Below, in pieces: positions 43,641-54,028 of a DNA stretch of 64,000 nucleotides. Both the position numbers and the translations under genes were made by a program. The DNA is from Litchfieldella qijiaojingensis. Its GTDB lineage: Bacteria > Pseudomonadota > Gammaproteobacteria > Pseudomonadales > Halomonadaceae. The DNA is taken from NCBI RefSeq assembly GCF_014651875.1, contig NZ_BMXS01000002.1, forward strand, positions 311,836-375,835. The letters are read 5' to 3'. The first letter of the stretch is position 1; every line of letters begins with the position of its first letter. The notes beneath the pieces were generated by a model, which searched no databases, was not told the DNA's origin, and saw only the letters and a list, made by a program, of their open reading frames with translations.

Positions 43641-44852
43641 TCACAAAGACTGCCCGCAGGCCACACCCGACGCCCAGGCCCACTGAAAATTGTAACCGCC
43701 AAGTTCGCCGGTAACGTCGAGCACCTCGCCGATGAAGCGCAGTTGCGGGAGACCATCGACTGCGAAGGTCTTCGAGGAGATTGCACGGGTATCGACACCG
43801 CCCATGGTGACTTCGGCGGTACGCCAACCTTCGGTACCCGCGGGCTTGACCCGCCATTGCGTTAGGCGTGCTTGCCATTCCTTCAGGTGGGTATTGGAAA
43901 GCTCGGCCAACGGCGGGTCTTCGCCATGCCACTCGCCAAGCGCCTGGGCCAGGCGCTTGGGTAAGCGCTCACTCAGCCACGTCGAGAGCTTGCGCTTTGG
44001 GGTGTCGCGACGCGCGACTGCCAGCGCCTCGAAAACCTCGAGCCCCGGCAACAGGTCGATCTCGAGCTCGTCGCCAGGCTGCCAATAGCTGGAGATTTGC
44101 AGCATCCCCGGGCCGGAAAGCCCGCGGTGGGTGAACAGCAGCGGCTCACGGTAACGGCGATCGCGCCCCGGCCCCTGGCGCTCACCATCGCGCAGGCTGC
44201 TCACGGCGATATCGCATGCCACCCCGGCCAGATCCGCGACACGCGCCTTCCAGTTCGAAGTCAGGGTGAAGGGCACCAGCGCGGCACGCGTCTCGGTAAC
44301 CTCGAGCCCGAACTGACGGGCGATGTCGTAACCGAAACCCGTGGCACCCATGGTCGGGATCGACAGCCCACCCGTCGCCACCACCACGGCCCCCGTCTCG
44401 ATACGGCCCCGCGACGTGTGTAAGCGCATACCTTCACCATGACGCTCGAGTGTTTCGACCGTGGTACCAAGGCTGACCTCAACCCCGGCCCAGTCGCACT
44501 CGGTCAACAGCATGGCAACGACTTCCTTGGCCGACTCGGCACAGAACAACTGCCCTGGCGCCTTCTCGACGAACTCGATGGCGTGACGTTCGACCAGTTC
44601 GACGAAGTGCTCCGGACGGTAGCGTTTGAGCGCCGAGATGCAGAAGGAAGGGTTGGCGGAGAAGAAGTTGGCAGGCGTGGTATTGAGGTTGGTGAAGTTA
44701 CAACGCCCGCCACCGGACATCAGGATCTTCTTGCCGGCCTTGTTGGCATGGTCGAGCACCAGCACACGCCGGCCGGCATAACCGGCCGTGAGTGCACACA
44801 TCAGCCCAGCGGCACCGGCACCGATCACGACCACGTCGGGTTGAGGGGGCAT
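43641..44852 (-). CDS. NAD(P)/FAD-dependent oxidoreductase, YhiN/HI0933 family
   Basis: 403-residue flavoprotein. Rossmann motif VVIGAGAAGLMCAL is near residue 8, then the family signature KILMSGGGRCNFTN near 43-56. A second conserved segment, VVATGGLSIPTMGATGFGY, follows around 157. The substrate of this family is not established, although it is widespread. ATG at 44852 starts directly before the flavin-binding strand. Single gene. Confidence 0.92.
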   Translation of the reverse strand: MPPQPDVVVIGAGAAGLMCALTAGYAGRRVLVLDHANKAGKKILMSGGGRCNFTNLNTTPANFFSANPSFCISALKRYRPEHFVELVERHAIEFVEKAPGQLFCAESAKEVVAMLLTECDWAGVEVSLGTTVETLERHGEGMRLHTSRGRIETGAVVVATGGLSIPTMGATGFGYDIARQFGLEVTETRAALVPFTLTSNWKARVADLAGVACDIAVSSLRDGERQGPGRDRRYREPLLFTHRGLSGPGMLQISSYWQPGDELEIDLLPGLEVFEALAVARRDTPKRKLSTWLSERLPKRLAQALGEWHGEDPPLAELSNTHLKEWQARLTQWRVKPAGTEGWRTAEVTMGGVDTRAISSKTFAVDGLPQLRFIGEVLDVTGELGGYNFQWAWASGVACGQSL

Positions 44853-45230
44853 GCAGCGTCACCATCGGAATTGTCGCAAAGGGCAGCGATTCTACCAGAG
44901 TGGTAGGCATCCGCCAGCCGCGGCATGTCGCTCGTAGGACGCTCCGCTGAGAGAACGCTTACGACGTGCCATTGGCAAAAGTAAAGTTAGCTACTACGCT
45001 TTAAGTAACATCCTGTAAGCATCAGTAGAAAGCAGGAAGCCAACTCTCCTGTGCAAGCATGACGTCGTTTGGTACTTAGGTATTTTTCCTGTACCTAGCC
45101 TAGACAATACACAAAATTACACATATAGATAAAAAAGTACACAATAAGCGTAACACTAATTCGGCACTACCAGCCCTCAGCGACAAACAACCAAAAGTTA
45201 ATAAAGAAAAATAAATAATAGCTAATAAAA
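44853..45230. other. AT-rich intergenic region
   Basis: From about 44980 the base composition falls sharply below that of neighbouring genes (many A/T runs such as TAAAGAAAAATAAATAATAG). No gene, RNA or convincing promoter pair was found. It ends where the MITE-like repeat begins, so it may be promoter DNA of the AraC regulator gene or a transferred fragment. Confidence 0.6.
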
Positions 45231-45372
45231 GGAGGCGCTGCATAAATCGACGAGCGGAGTGAAGCGCAAGGCGCCCGGAGCACAGGAACCGGAGCATATG
45301 GGGTATATGTGAGGCTTCCGAGCACCGCGCAACGCAGCGATTTACCCGCGCAGGCATTTATGCAGTGTTTCC
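45231..45372. repeat. MITE-like dispersed repeat, copy 2 (142 bp)
   Basis: Begins GGAGGCGCTGCATAAATCG and ends in the near inverse (GGAAACACTGCATAAATGC on the other strand). It shares the CGACGAGC, AAGCGCAAGGCGC, GGAGCATATGGGGTATATG and CACCGCGCAACG blocks with copy 1 at 1246-1467, but is shorter. It ends 32 bp before the AraC regulator start, so it probably influences that promoter. Confidence 0.7.
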
Positions 45373-45404
45373 TAACGAACAGGGAACCGCGGGGGATCTT
45401 CTTG

Positions 45405-46331
45405 ATGAAGACGCATGACTATGTCCTTGTTGTGGTACGCAATCTCAAGGAAACCTTCGATAACGACTACATCGAAACGCTGCGACAGCATGGCTACCGA
45501 GTCGAGCTCGTATTCGCGGGGCAAGATCCGATCCCGGTCATGGAAGCCCGGCCACCCATCGCGGCATGTTTCCAGTTCGACTACCCTGATCTCCAGGGGC
45601 TGGCGGATCTACGCCAGACCAAGCAGCGGGTCGCCACGGTGCCGCTACTGATGATCACCCAGGCCCATTCGGAGCATCTGGCCGTCTGGGCCTTCCGCTC
45701 CCGGGTCTGGGACTACTTCGTGCATCCCATCGACATGCCGCGCTTTCTGGAAGTGTTCGCCAGCCTGCGCAGCGTCAGGTTGCCAGGCAAGAACAAGCAG
45801 CCCATACCCGCAGACGAAGCCCCTGATTCGAGACGCGCCCTGGACATCCAGAACGCGATCCCTCCCGAGGCACGCCTGCGCTGCACCAGCCCCGGCGACG
45901 CGCAATCTCAGCTCGACCGCGCCATTTCCTTTCTCGACAAGAACCTGCATCGCAAGATCGCGCAGGCGGAAGTGGCGGAAAGCTGCGGCCTGAGCACCTT
46001 TCAATTCAGCCGCCTGTTCAAGCGCCTGACCGGTGTCACCTTCCAGGAATACCTGCTGCACCGGCGCATCGCCGAAGCCATGCGCCTGCTTGCCAACCCC
46101 AAGGTGTCGATCACCGATGTCTGCTTTACCGTCGGCTTTCGCGACCTCTCCTATTTCACACGGGTCTTCCAGCGTTACGTGGGCCAGCCGCCCTCTCGCT
46201 ACCGCCTGAGCCTGGCCAACAAGCAGCCCGAGCCGTCATCCACCCAGGCCGCCTCTTTCAGGCAGAAAGCCCAATTGCAACGCCTGACCGCGGCTACGTC
46301 CGAGTTCTCTCTACTCCCGCTTAAAGATTGA
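45405..46331 (+). CDS. AraC-family regulator with degenerate receiver-like N-terminus
   Basis: 308 residues. The first ~125 resemble a CheY-like fold (KTHDYVLVVVRNLKE to FVHPIDMPRFLEVF) but lack the phospho-acceptor Asp and the Lys. The C-terminal part (about 165-270) is a clear AraC double helix-turn-helix (ESCGLSTFQFSRLFKRLTG, then ITDVCFTVGFRDLSYFTRVF). The start at 45405 follows GGGGGA. It converges on the tad pilus locus and is the only regulator next to it, so control of pilus genes is plausible but unproven. Confidence 0.85.
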   Translation: MKTHDYVLVVVRNLKETFDNDYIETLRQHGYRVELVFAGQDPIPVMEARPPIAACFQFDYPDLQGLADLRQTKQRVATVPLLMITQAHSEHLAVWAFRSRVWDYFVHPIDMPRFLEVFASLRSVRLPGKNKQPIPADEAPDSRRALDIQNAIPPEARLRCTSPGDAQSQLDRAISFLDKNLHRKIAQAEVAESCGLSTFQFSRLFKRLTGVTFQEYLLHRRIAEAMRLLANPKVSITDVCFTVGFRDLSYFTRVFQRYVGQPPSRYRLSLANKQPEPSSTQAASFRQKAQLQRLTAATSEFSLLPLKD

Positions 46332-46386
46332 CGCATCCCACCCACCATCGATATTCGCATAATCAATATTTGTGAGCGCAACGCCA

Positions 46387-46413
46387 ACCGGCCCGTCATC
46401 ATGACGGGCCGGC
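46387..46413. terminator. Bidirectional hairpin between the AraC regulator and tadG
   Basis: CCGGCCCGTCAT pairs with ATGACGGGCCGG at 46388-46412 with almost no spacer. In practice about 10 pairs with a small loop. It sits between two converging stop codons; flanking T content is modest. Confidence 0.6.
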
Positions 46414-46457
46414 TTCACACTTGTGTATGCCAACATGGCAGTTTTCGTAACAGCCAA

Positions 46458-47747
46458 TCAGTCCACCAATACCGGAATCCTGGCCAGTATTCCGAAATTC
46501 TCCCCGCCCGTCTGGCCCTTGGGTTCGTGATAGCTGCAACTCGGCAGGAAGTAGATCGTTTTCTGGCGCCAGCCGCTTTCCTGGGGATCACTGCTCCACT
46601 TGGCCAACGTGTCATCGGAGTTTCTGATATTCATAGCACCCACGAAATCATCCCAGCGCGTGACGCCATTGGGGTCGGCATTGCTCCAGGTGCCGGGTGA
46701 CACACCGTCGCTATCCTCAGGCGGCAACTCCATCCGTTGCGGAGCCTGAGCATCGATATTGTTGGCCTGATCGTTGATCCACGCAATATTGAGATTCACC
46801 GCACCAACCAACTTGTTGCTGGGTGCAATACCGCTCGAACAGTCGACCACCGGCAACGTCAGGCTCCATAAGCGCTCCTTGTCAGTCTCTTCCACCCAAC
46901 AGTCATACAATGCCTTGAATGCCGATTGCACTTGGCCATTATTGGTGGTCATGTCTTCCCCGAAGTGCAGCTCATTAGGGTTGCCATCGCCGCACACCAG
47001 ATCCCTGATTTCACCGGCATTGGCGGCCCCATCATCACCCTGCTCGAAATTGGTCCAGCCGCCGGTCTGGTCGCCTTCGGGAATGAAGCGCCCCACATCG
47101 CAGGAGTAGCCATCGCCATCGACGAGTGCCTCGCGGCACATGGCGATCGGTTGGTCGACATCCTCGGGGCGCAGCGAACCGGCATAGCCGATATAGGCCA
47201 CCGCCCGCGCCTGAACCTCGTAGCCATCGAAACCGAAGAGACTGCCGAAGAAGGCTTCCACCTTGGTCTGCTGCCGTGCGGTGACCACCTCCACGGCATT
47301 GATGAAATTGGGGTCAGCATCCAGGTCCGCAGTACTGCGGTCGAGGTCCACCGGATCCACGGAGTCATTGGCAGTGAAAGTGCGGGTGGCGAAACTCCAG
47401 TGGCCGCGTAGCGCACTGATCACCTCGACCGACGTATTCTGGCTATTGTTAGCCTGTGCCGCGTCGGTGGCGATCTGGTTGGCACTGGGGCCGCCGTTGC
47501 TGCCGTCGTTGACCCTGCTGCCATCCTCCTCGTAGAGGAAGCGCGCACCGGCCAGCGACCCGGCATCGGCGGCATTGTGCAACTCGTTGCGCGCCACGTA
47601 GAGGTTGCTGCCGTCCACCGCCAGCGCGGTGAAGGCCAGTAGCATGAGCAGTGCCACCGCCAGCAGCACCATGGAAACGCCACTCTGGTGTCGAGGTGAG
47701 CCGAACCGGCCCCGGGATGTGGTCGCGAGTCGTGTTTTCATAATCAT
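46458..47747 (-). CDS. tadG: TadG-like Flp pilus assembly protein
   Basis: 429-residue protein with one N-terminal membrane helix (about 25-45; SMVLLAVALLMLLAFTALAVDGS) followed by NLYVARNELHNAADAGSLAGA, the signature of the Tad/TadG family, and a large periplasmic domain with several Cys. No VWA metal motif was seen, which some TadG proteins have. Start at 47747 overlaps the tadE stop (ATGA); ATG at 47741 is an alternative. Last gene of the tad run. Confidence 0.85.
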   Translation of the reverse strand: MIMKTRLATTSRGRFGSPRHQSGVSMVLLAVALLMLLAFTALAVDGSNLYVARNELHNAADAGSLAGARFLYEEDGSRVNDGSNGGPSANQIATDAAQANNSQNTSVEVISALRGHWSFATRTFTANDSVDPVDLDRSTADLDADPNFINAVEVVTARQQTKVEAFFGSLFGFDGYEVQARAVAYIGYAGSLRPEDVDQPIAMCREALVDGDGYSCDVGRFIPEGDQTGGWTNFEQGDDGAANAGEIRDLVCGDGNPNELHFGEDMTTNNGQVQSAFKALYDCWVEETDKERLWSLTLPVVDCSSGIAPSNKLVGAVNLNIAWINDQANNIDAQAPQRMELPPEDSDGVSPGTWSNADPNGVTRWDDFVGAMNIRNSDDTLAKWSSDPQESGWRQKTIYFLPSCSYHEPKGQTGGENFGILARIPVLVD

Positions 47748-48235
47748 TCCGCCCGCATCACGATGGTGGAGGTGATATCCAGCACGCCGCCCAGGGACTC
47801 GATGAATCCCGGCAGCACCAGATACTGGTATGGATAATTGACGTTGACCGTCAGATCGTCGCCGGCATCGAAGCTGCCGTTGACATTGCGATCGAACCGC
47901 TGGACTTCGATGGTCATATCGGCCGGCCCGCCTAGCGAGAGCAGAAACTGCTCGGCATAGTCGCAGACGGCCACCCTGATAGCATCGTTCTCCGGATTCA
48001 CGGCATCGGTATCGCACTGCAGGGTATAAGTTCCGAAGTCGGGGCGCGGATCGGGCCGAAACAGGATCCCGCTGCGTGCCCCTTCGCGGGTGGCATTAGT
48101 CATGGTCGACTTGTCGAACAACGCGACACTGAACTCGATGATGCCGAACAACAGCAGGAATAGCAGGGCCGCCGAGATGGCGAACTCCACCAGTTCCGAC
48201 CCTTTCTGCCTGCGCAGCGAGCGTCCTATGTTCAT
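47744..48235 (-). CDS. tadE: TadE-family pseudopilin
   Basis: 163 residues. The N-terminus has a short basic leader and the segment GSELVEFAISAALLFLLLFGIIEF: a G followed by residues with a Glu at +5, as cut by the prepilin peptidase, then a hydrophobic helix. TadE and TadF are minor pseudopilins required for Flp pilus assembly. The start at 48235 has the usual basic leader. Only one TadE-like gene is present before tadG. Confidence 0.85.
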   Translation of the reverse strand: MNIGRSLRRQKGSELVEFAISAALLFLLLFGIIEFSVALFDKSTMTNATREGARSGILFRPDPRPDFGTYTLQCDTDAVNPENDAIRVAVCDYAEQFLLSLGGPADMTIEVQRFDRNVNGSFDAGDDLTVNVNYPYQYLVLPGFIESLGGVLDITSTIVMRAE

Positions 48236-48261
48236 CTCGCCCCCTCCCCTTGGTCATCCTA

Positions 48262-49209
48262 TCAATTGGCCGACTGGCCACCGCTGCGCCGCAACACCAT
48301 ATCCAGGTTACGGGCATTCTGGCTGGCGGTGACGTAATAGGCCGGCGACAGGCGCATGGCTTCCTGGAAGAAGTTCATCGCCTCGTCGTAGCGCCCTTCC
48401 ACCATCGAGATGTAACCGATGTCGTTGTAGGCCTCGGCACGCTCGCCGTTGCGCGCCACCGCCTCGATGGCGAACTCGTAATCGCCTTCGCGGGCGTGCA
48501 CCAACCCCAGGTTGCGCCAGGCCAGCTCGTAACGTGGGTTATGGCTGACCGCCTCACGCAGTGCCTGGCGGGCGCCCGGCCAGTCACCGGCCAGGTAGCG
48601 CGAATAGCCCAGGTTGTTGAGCACCTGGGCCGAACGCGGGTTGGTCTGCAGAGCCTGCTGGTAGTGCTCGGCGGCCTGTTCGTGCTCGCCACGCATGTCG
48701 GCGATGATGCCCAGCGCGTTGTGGGCCTTCCAGGGGGCATTGCCGCGCGCGACGATGGGCTGCAATTGTTGCTCGGCCAGCTCGTACTGGCGTTGCTGCA
48801 ACAGCACGATGCCCAGCCCGGTTCCTGCCCCCGCGTGCTGCGGCTCGAGTTCCTGCGCCCAGCGGTAAGCCAGGCTGGCGAGGCGATAGTTGCCTCGCCC
48901 ATGGTGGATGGTGCCGATCTTGTAGAGCGGCTCGGCCTGGGGCGATTTTTCCAGTTGCAGACCGCGCAGGTATTCGAACAGTGCGCGGTCCTCGTCACCG
49001 GCATTGAGCGCGGCATCGCCGTTGTGGTAGGCCTCGGCCGGCGATGCCACCGGGAAGGCGGTGCTGTAGACCGCCGTCGACTCACCGTCGTAGAGGGCGC
49101 CATAGGCATCCGAGGCGCCGTGGCGTGAGTTGTTGGTGGCACAGCCGCTCAGGGCCACACCAAACAGCACGGCGCTGAGCAGTAAGGTGGTGCGGTGCTG
49201 GTAGAACAT
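48262..49209 (-). CDS. tadD: TadD-like TPR lipoprotein
   Basis: 315-residue exported lipoprotein: lipobox ALSGC with lipidated Cys23, then several tetratricopeptide repeats (about residues 75-300) with the usual small/aromatic pattern, for example LNNLGYSRYLAGDW and NDIGYISMVEGRY. TadD is the outer-membrane lipoprotein needed for secretin assembly in Flp systems. The start at 49209 follows GGGAGA. Confidence 0.88.
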   Translation of the reverse strand: MFYQHRTTLLLSAVLFGVALSGCATNNSRHGASDAYGALYDGESTAVYSTAFPVASPAEAYHNGDAALNAGDEDRALFEYLRGLQLEKSPQAEPLYKIGTIHHGRGNYRLASLAYRWAQELEPQHAGAGTGLGIVLLQQRQYELAEQQLQPIVARGNAPWKAHNALGIIADMRGEHEQAAEHYQQALQTNPRSAQVLNNLGYSRYLAGDWPGARQALREAVSHNPRYELAWRNLGLVHAREGDYEFAIEAVARNGERAEAYNDIGYISMVEGRYDEAMNFFQEAMRLSPAYYVTASQNARNLDMVLRRSGGQSAN

Positions 49210-49270
49210 GATGGATTCTCCCTGGTACCTTGTTTTCGTAATTCGTTTTGGTTCTTCGTTTGCGTTGTTC

Positions 49271-50257
49271 TCAACTGGCCAGCGCCCTCATCGCACCCAG
49301 CAGCGGCGGCCCCAGGGCCACCACGAAGAAGCTGGGAAAGACGCAGAAGATCAGCGGGAACAACATCTTGGTGCTGACCTTGGCGGCCTGTTCCTCGGCC
49401 TCCTGGGTGCGCTTGTCACGCAGTTCCACGGCATAGATGCGCAGCGTGGTGGCGATGCTGGTGCCGAAGCGCATGCTCTGCAGCAGGGTGGTCACCAGGC
49501 CGCGGATATCCTCGACCCCGGTGCGCTCCTCCAGGTCGCGCAAGGCAGCCTTGCTGTCCATTCCCGCCCGGGTCTGCATGCTGAACAGGTGCAGTTCGTC
49601 GGCCAGTTCCGGGTGACTGACCTCGAGATCCTGCGCCACACGCTGAATGGCGGCACCTAGCCCCAGCCCCGCCTCGGTGCATACCACCAGCAGGTCCAGC
49701 GCGTCCGGTAGGCCACGGCGCAACGCCCGCGTACGTTGCTTGATCGCCCGCTCCAGCCATAGGCTCGGCAGCAGGTAACCGGCAAGTGCCGTGGCCACCA
49801 GCATCAGCAGGCTGGCACCAAGCGGTAGACGAGTGAAGGGAATCACCAGAGTCAGCAGCAGCAGCGGCGGCAGCACCGTCAGCGCCAGCCGGGCACCGTA
49901 GAACACGCTCGCAGCACCGGGCGAACGCTTGCCGGCACGCCGCAGGCGCTGGGCCATGCGGCTTCTGGCTTCTTCCTTGCTCGGTACCAGGCGCTCACCC
50001 ATCGGCCCCAGCCACTGACCGACCCCCGATCCTGTGGCCTTTCCCGCACCGCCGCCAGCGGAAGCAGTGGCGGCTTCGGCCTCCAGGCCACGCAGGCGCC
50101 GGCGCAAGGGGTCGGACAGGCCCATCACCAGCAACAGCAGGGCGATCATCAGGGCGAAAATGGTCAGCCCTAGCAGCACCGAGAAGCCGAACTGGACCAT
50201 TTCCGGGTCGGCGAGCCACTCATCAAGCTGGTTCAACAACATGGTCAGCGCGTCCAT
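49271..50257 (-). CDS. tadC: TadC inner-membrane platform protein
   Basis: 328-residue type II secretion GspF-like inner-membrane protein. One N-terminal membrane helix, a cytoplasmic helical domain with GSPF signature residues (around EAGLGLGAAIQRVAQDLE), and two C-terminal membrane helices. It pairs with TadB to form the pilus platform. The start at 50257 follows AGGAGG. Confidence 0.93.
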   Translation of the reverse strand: MDALTMLLNQLDEWLADPEMVQFGFSVLLGLTIFALMIALLLLVMGLSDPLRRRLRGLEAEAATASAGGGAGKATGSGVGQWLGPMGERLVPSKEEARSRMAQRLRRAGKRSPGAASVFYGARLALTVLPPLLLLTLVIPFTRLPLGASLLMLVATALAGYLLPSLWLERAIKQRTRALRRGLPDALDLLVVCTEAGLGLGAAIQRVAQDLEVSHPELADELHLFSMQTRAGMDSKAALRDLEERTGVEDIRGLVTTLLQSMRFGTSIATTLRIYAVELRDKRTQEAEEQAAKVSTKMLFPLIFCVFPSFFVVALGPPLLGAMRALAS

Positions 50258-50269
50258 TGGCGGTCCTCC

Positions 50270-51265
50270 TCAGACGTCGATGCGCACGATCTTGCGCATC
50301 CAGAAAATCCCGATGATCATCATCACGAATGCTGCCATGATCAGTTGCCGCCCGATGGGGTCCTGGGTGAGCATGGGAATGAACGTGGGATTGGTCACCG
50401 TCAGCACTCCAGCCAAGGCGAAGGGCAGCAGCGACAGGATCCAGGCAGCCATCCTCCCTTGGGCCGAGAGCGTTCGCAGCTTGCGGTGGAAGCGGAAGCG
50501 GTCGCGCACCACCGCCGCCAACCCGTCGAGCAGCTCGGCCAGGTTGCCGCCGGTCTCCTTCTGGATCAGCACCGAAGTCACGAATACCATCACCGTGACG
50601 CTCTCCACCCGCTCGAGCAAACCGTTCATGGCGGTGCGCACGTCGCCGCCGTAGTTGATCTCCATGAAGGTGGTGCGAAACTCACCGGCGATGGGGTCGG
50701 CCATCTCTTCGGCCACCAGGCGCATGGCATCGCTGAAGGGGTGGCCGGCACGCAGCGCCCGCGCCATGATGATCAACGCATCGGGCAATTGCTCCTCGAA
50801 CTTGGCCAAGCGGCGGTTGCGCGCCATGTTCAGGCGCATGAAGGGAATGCTGGCCACCCCCAGCCCGATCAGCACCCCAAGCAATGCATGCGGCAGCAGA
50901 TAGAGCGCCGCCACGCCGGCCATGCCCCCCAGGCATACGCTGTAAAGCACGATGCGGTAGGCAGGCGTCTCTTTGCCGGCCTGCTCGACCAGACGCTCTA
51001 GCCGCTGCATGCCGGGCAGCGATTCCAGCATGCGCTCGAATGTCGAGAGCTCGCCCAGGTACTTTTGCCGCATCAGCGACACCTGGCCCTGTTTGGAGGC
51101 GCTGTTGATATGGCGCAGGCGCTTCTTGAGGCGCTTGCGTGCCTGGCGGTTCTCGCCAAAGGCCGGCACCATGAAGCTCTGGATCAGCAGGAAGGCGGCA
51201 ATGAAGATCATGCCGAGGAAGATCACCTCGTCGGAGAGCTCGATGTTCAGCGCGCTCAGTTCCAT
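50270..51265 (-). CDS. tadB: TadB inner-membrane platform protein
   Basis: 331-residue GspF-like membrane protein. N-terminal helix (about 10-30), two membrane helices near 115-150, a cytoplasmic domain with [18 protein letters not shown] (a hallmark of TadB), and C-terminal helices. Its start overlaps the tadA end by 10 bp. Works with TadC and the ATPase TadA. Confidence 0.93.
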   Translation of the reverse strand: MELSALNIELSDEVIFLGMIFIAAFLLIQSFMVPAFGENRQARKRLKKRLRHINSASKQGQVSLMRQKYLGELSTFERMLESLPGMQRLERLVEQAGKETPAYRIVLYSVCLGGMAGVAALYLLPHALLGVLIGLGVASIPFMRLNMARNRRLAKFEEQLPDALIIMARALRAGHPFSDAMRLVAEEMADPIAGEFRTTFMEINYGGDVRTAMNGLLERVESVTVMVFVTSVLIQKETGGNLAELLDGLAAVVRDRFRFHRKLRTLSAQGRMAAWILSLLPFALAGVLTVTNPTFIPMLTQDPIGRQLIMAAFVMMIIGIFWMRKIVRIDV

Positions 51266-52683
51266 GGCCGCTGGCCTCCACCGATCTGGAACACCTCGAG
51301 CCCCGGCGCCATGCCGCGCCGCTGCAGGTAGTCGTAGAACCCGGGCACCACGCCGGTGGCCATGAACTGGCCGATGACCCGACCCTCTTCGTCGATGCCT
51401 TCGCGCTCGAAGCGGAAGATCTCCGACATGGTGATGATGTCGCCCTCCTGGCCGTTGATCTCCTGCACGCTGACCAGCCGGCGCTTGCCGTCCTCTTGGC
51501 GCTCGACCTGCAGCACCACGTCGATGGCCGAGGCGATCTGTGAGCGCAGCGCCTTGGCCGGCAACTGGAAGCCACTCATCGCCACCATGCTCTCGATGCG
51601 CGTCAGGGCGTCGCGCGGCGTGTTGGCGTGAATGGTGGTCAGCGAGCCGTCGTGGCCGGTGTTCATCGCTTGCAGCATGTCGAAGGCCTCGCTGCCGCGC
51701 ACCTCGCCGACGATGATGCGGTCCGGGCGCATGCGCAGGCTGTTGCGCACCAGGTCGCGCTGGGTCACCTCGCCACGCCCCTCGATATTGGGCGGCCGGG
51801 TTTCCAGACGCACAATATGCGGCTGCTGCAACTGCAGCTCCGCCGAGTCCTCGATGGTGACGATGCGCTCGCGGTGCGGAATGAAGCCCGAGAGGATATT
51901 GAGCAGGGTGGTCTTGCCGGCGCCGGTGCCGCCCGACACCAGCACATTGAGCCGTGCCTTGACCACCATTTCCAGCAACTGGGCGACCTGCGGCGTCAAT
52001 GTGCCGATCTCAACCAGGTTCTCGGCGGTCAGCCGCTCGACCGCGAAACGCCGGATCGATAGCATCGGGCCGTCGATCGCCAGCGGCGGGATCACTGCGT
52101 TGACTCGCGAACCGTCCTTGAGGCGCGCGTCGACCATCGGCGAGGATTCATCGATGCGTCGCCCCACGCCAGAGACGATTCGGTCGATGATGGTCATCAG
52201 GTGGCGGTCGCTGTCGAAACGCAGCACGGTCTGCTCCAGTTTGCCGCTACGCTCGACGAAGATCGGCGCGGTGCCGTTGACCAGGATGTCCGACACCGAC
52301 TTGTCGGCCAGCAGCGCTTCCAGCGGCCCCAGCCCCAGTACCTCGTCCTGCAGCTCGGAGACGATGCGTTGGCGCACGCCGGCGTTGAACGGCAGCGCCT
52401 CCTCGCTCATCAGCGACTCGCAGACCTGCTGGATCTGCACCCGCGCCTCGCGCTCGTCGAGCGAGCCCAGCAGCGACAGGTCGAGCACCTTGACCAGCTT
52501 GCGGAACAGCTTCTGCTTGCACTCCTGCTCGGCCGCGGAGAGACCCTCCCCGGCGCCGCGGCTCGTCTTCAGCCCCCAGGAGGGCCGCGATGTTTCACCA
52601 TTGGCAGCGGAAGCCGCGTTGGCAGTGGCAGTGCCATTGCCGTTACCGTTGCCATTGCCGTTAAAGCGTTCACGTAAGCTCAT
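51256..52683 (-). CDS. tadA: TadA (CpaF) pilus assembly ATPase
   Basis: 475-residue type II/IV secretion ATPase that powers Flp pilus extension. Walker A is GGTGAGKTT; the His box and Asp box appear as [13 protein letters not shown] and [14 protein letters not shown]. An unusual N-terminal run of alternating Gly-Asn repeats (about residues 8-17) is encoded by a near-perfect GGCAAT tandem. The C-terminal HAMP-like features of other GspE are absent, as normal for CpaF. Confidence 0.95.
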   Translation of the reverse strand: MSLRERFNGNGNGNGNGTATANAASAANGETSRPSWGLKTSRGAGEGLSAAEQECKQKLFRKLVKVLDLSLLGSLDEREARVQIQQVCESLMSEEALPFNAGVRQRIVSELQDEVLGLGPLEALLADKSVSDILVNGTAPIFVERSGKLEQTVLRFDSDRHLMTIIDRIVSGVGRRIDESSPMVDARLKDGSRVNAVIPPLAIDGPMLSIRRFAVERLTAENLVEIGTLTPQVAQLLEMVVKARLNVLVSGGTGAGKTTLLNILSGFIPHRERIVTIEDSAELQLQQPHIVRLETRPPNIEGRGEVTQRDLVRNSLRMRPDRIIVGEVRGSEAFDMLQAMNTGHDGSLTTIHANTPRDALTRIESMVAMSGFQLPAKALRSQIASAIDVVLQVERQEDGKRRLVSVQEINGQEGDIITMSEIFRFEREGIDEEGRVIGQFMATGVVPGFYDYLQRRGMAPGLEVFQIGGGQRPWN

Positions 52684-52748
52684 GCCTGCCTCTCCTCGGA
52701 TCTGTGCTCGACTCGCCTCTTATCGCGTCGCTCTCGCCGGTTCGCTTG

Positions 52749-53939
52749 TCAATCTCGCCGGGCCCAGCCCAGCAGCGACCATTTGCCGCGAGCGGTCTCC
52801 CGCGCCTGCGCTGGGTCGTCGTCCAATGCCTTCGCCAGCGCCACCAGCTTGCGGGTCACCGGCGCCTTGCGCGCCGCCTCGCGCAGCGGGACCCCCACAT
52901 TGATGCTGTGACTGACGCGGCGAAAATCGTTGGGCAGTGTCAGCAGCGGCAGCCCCGGCAAGGCCTCGCGGATATCCGCGAGCCCCACGGCGTTGCGCTT
53001 GTCGTAGCGGTTCACCACCAGCATCACGCTGGCAGTCGACAGGTGCAGCTCGTGACGCAGGATGTCGCGCAGCCGCTGCGCATCGCGCAGGTGGGTCACG
53101 CTCTGCTCCATCACCACCAGGATGCGGTCGGCGCGCTCCAGCACCATGGCCGTGGGGCCGCTGATCCAGCGCGGCAGGTCGACCACCACCTCGTCGTAGC
53201 TCTGGGCCAATACCTGCAGCAGCAGCTCGACCCGCGATTCCGGCACCTCGGCGATGGTCACCATGTCCTCGGGCGAGGAAGCGAGCAGGTCGAGGCCGCT
53301 GTCGTGGGTCTGCACATAGCCTTCCAGCGCCACGCCATCCAGGCTGTCGGCTGCCTCCAGCGCCCCAACCAGGCCGTTGCGCGGGGAAAGATTGAAATAC
53401 AGCGGCAGCGAACCGAACTGCACGTCGAGATCCATTAACACACTGCGCCGGTCCCGCTCGGCCAGGATATGCGCCAGGTTGGCCGCCACCATACTGGCCC
53501 CGGAGCCGCCCTTGGCATTGACCACCGCGGTCAGGCGCGCCGCCTGCCGCAGGGGGTCGGCGAGCCGATCGCGGGCCAATTGGCGGATGAACTGGGTGAT
53601 CTCGCCGTCATCGATCGGCGGCGAGAAGAAGTCTCGCGCCCCGGCACGCATGGCGACCCGGATCAGCTCGACATTGCCCTTGGGTCCTACTACCAGCAAC
53701 GGTGGTCGTTCCGCCGCCGGGCGCTCGCATAATGCCGACAGTTCGGCTTCCCAGTGGTCGCTGACCAGCAGCACCAGGGCATCGGGCAACGGCGAGACGC
53801 CGTAGAGAGGGTCGGCGTGACCATTGACGATCACCCGCGTCGTGACGTTGATGTCACTCTGGCTGCGCAACAGCGTCTCCAGGAACCCCAGCTCGTCCCG
53901 TACCCTTCCTGCCAGTAGTATTTCCAGTCGATAACGCAT
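52749..53939 (-). CDS. tadZ: TadZ (CpaE) MinD-like pilus localisation protein
   Basis: 396 residues: an N-terminal receiver-like domain (about 1-125) and a MinD/ParA-type ATPase (about 135-370). The deviant Walker A reads [16 protein letters not shown], having Ser in place of the usual Thr. TadZ localises the Tad machine to a cell pole or site. Start at 53939 ([11 protein letters not shown]), not the longer frame to 54002. Confidence 0.9.
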   Translation of the reverse strand: MRYRLEILLAGRVRDELGFLETLLRSQSDINVTTRVIVNGHADPLYGVSPLPDALVLLVSDHWEAELSALCERPAAERPPLLVVGPKGNVELIRVAMRAGARDFFSPPIDDGEITQFIRQLARDRLADPLRQAARLTAVVNAKGGSGASMVAANLAHILAERDRRSVLMDLDVQFGSLPLYFNLSPRNGLVGALEAADSLDGVALEGYVQTHDSGLDLLASSPEDMVTIAEVPESRVELLLQVLAQSYDEVVVDLPRWISGPTAMVLERADRILVVMEQSVTHLRDAQRLRDILRHELHLSTASVMLVVNRYDKRNAVGLADIREALPGLPLLTLPNDFRRVSHSINVGVPLREAARKAPVTRKLVALAKALDDDPAQARETARGKWSLLGWARRD

Positions 53940-54028
53940 TGCCGTTTCACCCACCTGTGATTGGCTTCCTTTCGTCAGCCGCGGTGTCCAGCGGGGCGTC
54001 ACTGCCCCGCCCCCGGCTCGCTTGCCAT

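Noticed and set aside
45100..45357. 85-residue minus-strand frame overlapping the MITE-like repeat
   Set aside because: It runs through the repeat and AT-rich DNA, with no ribosome site or family.
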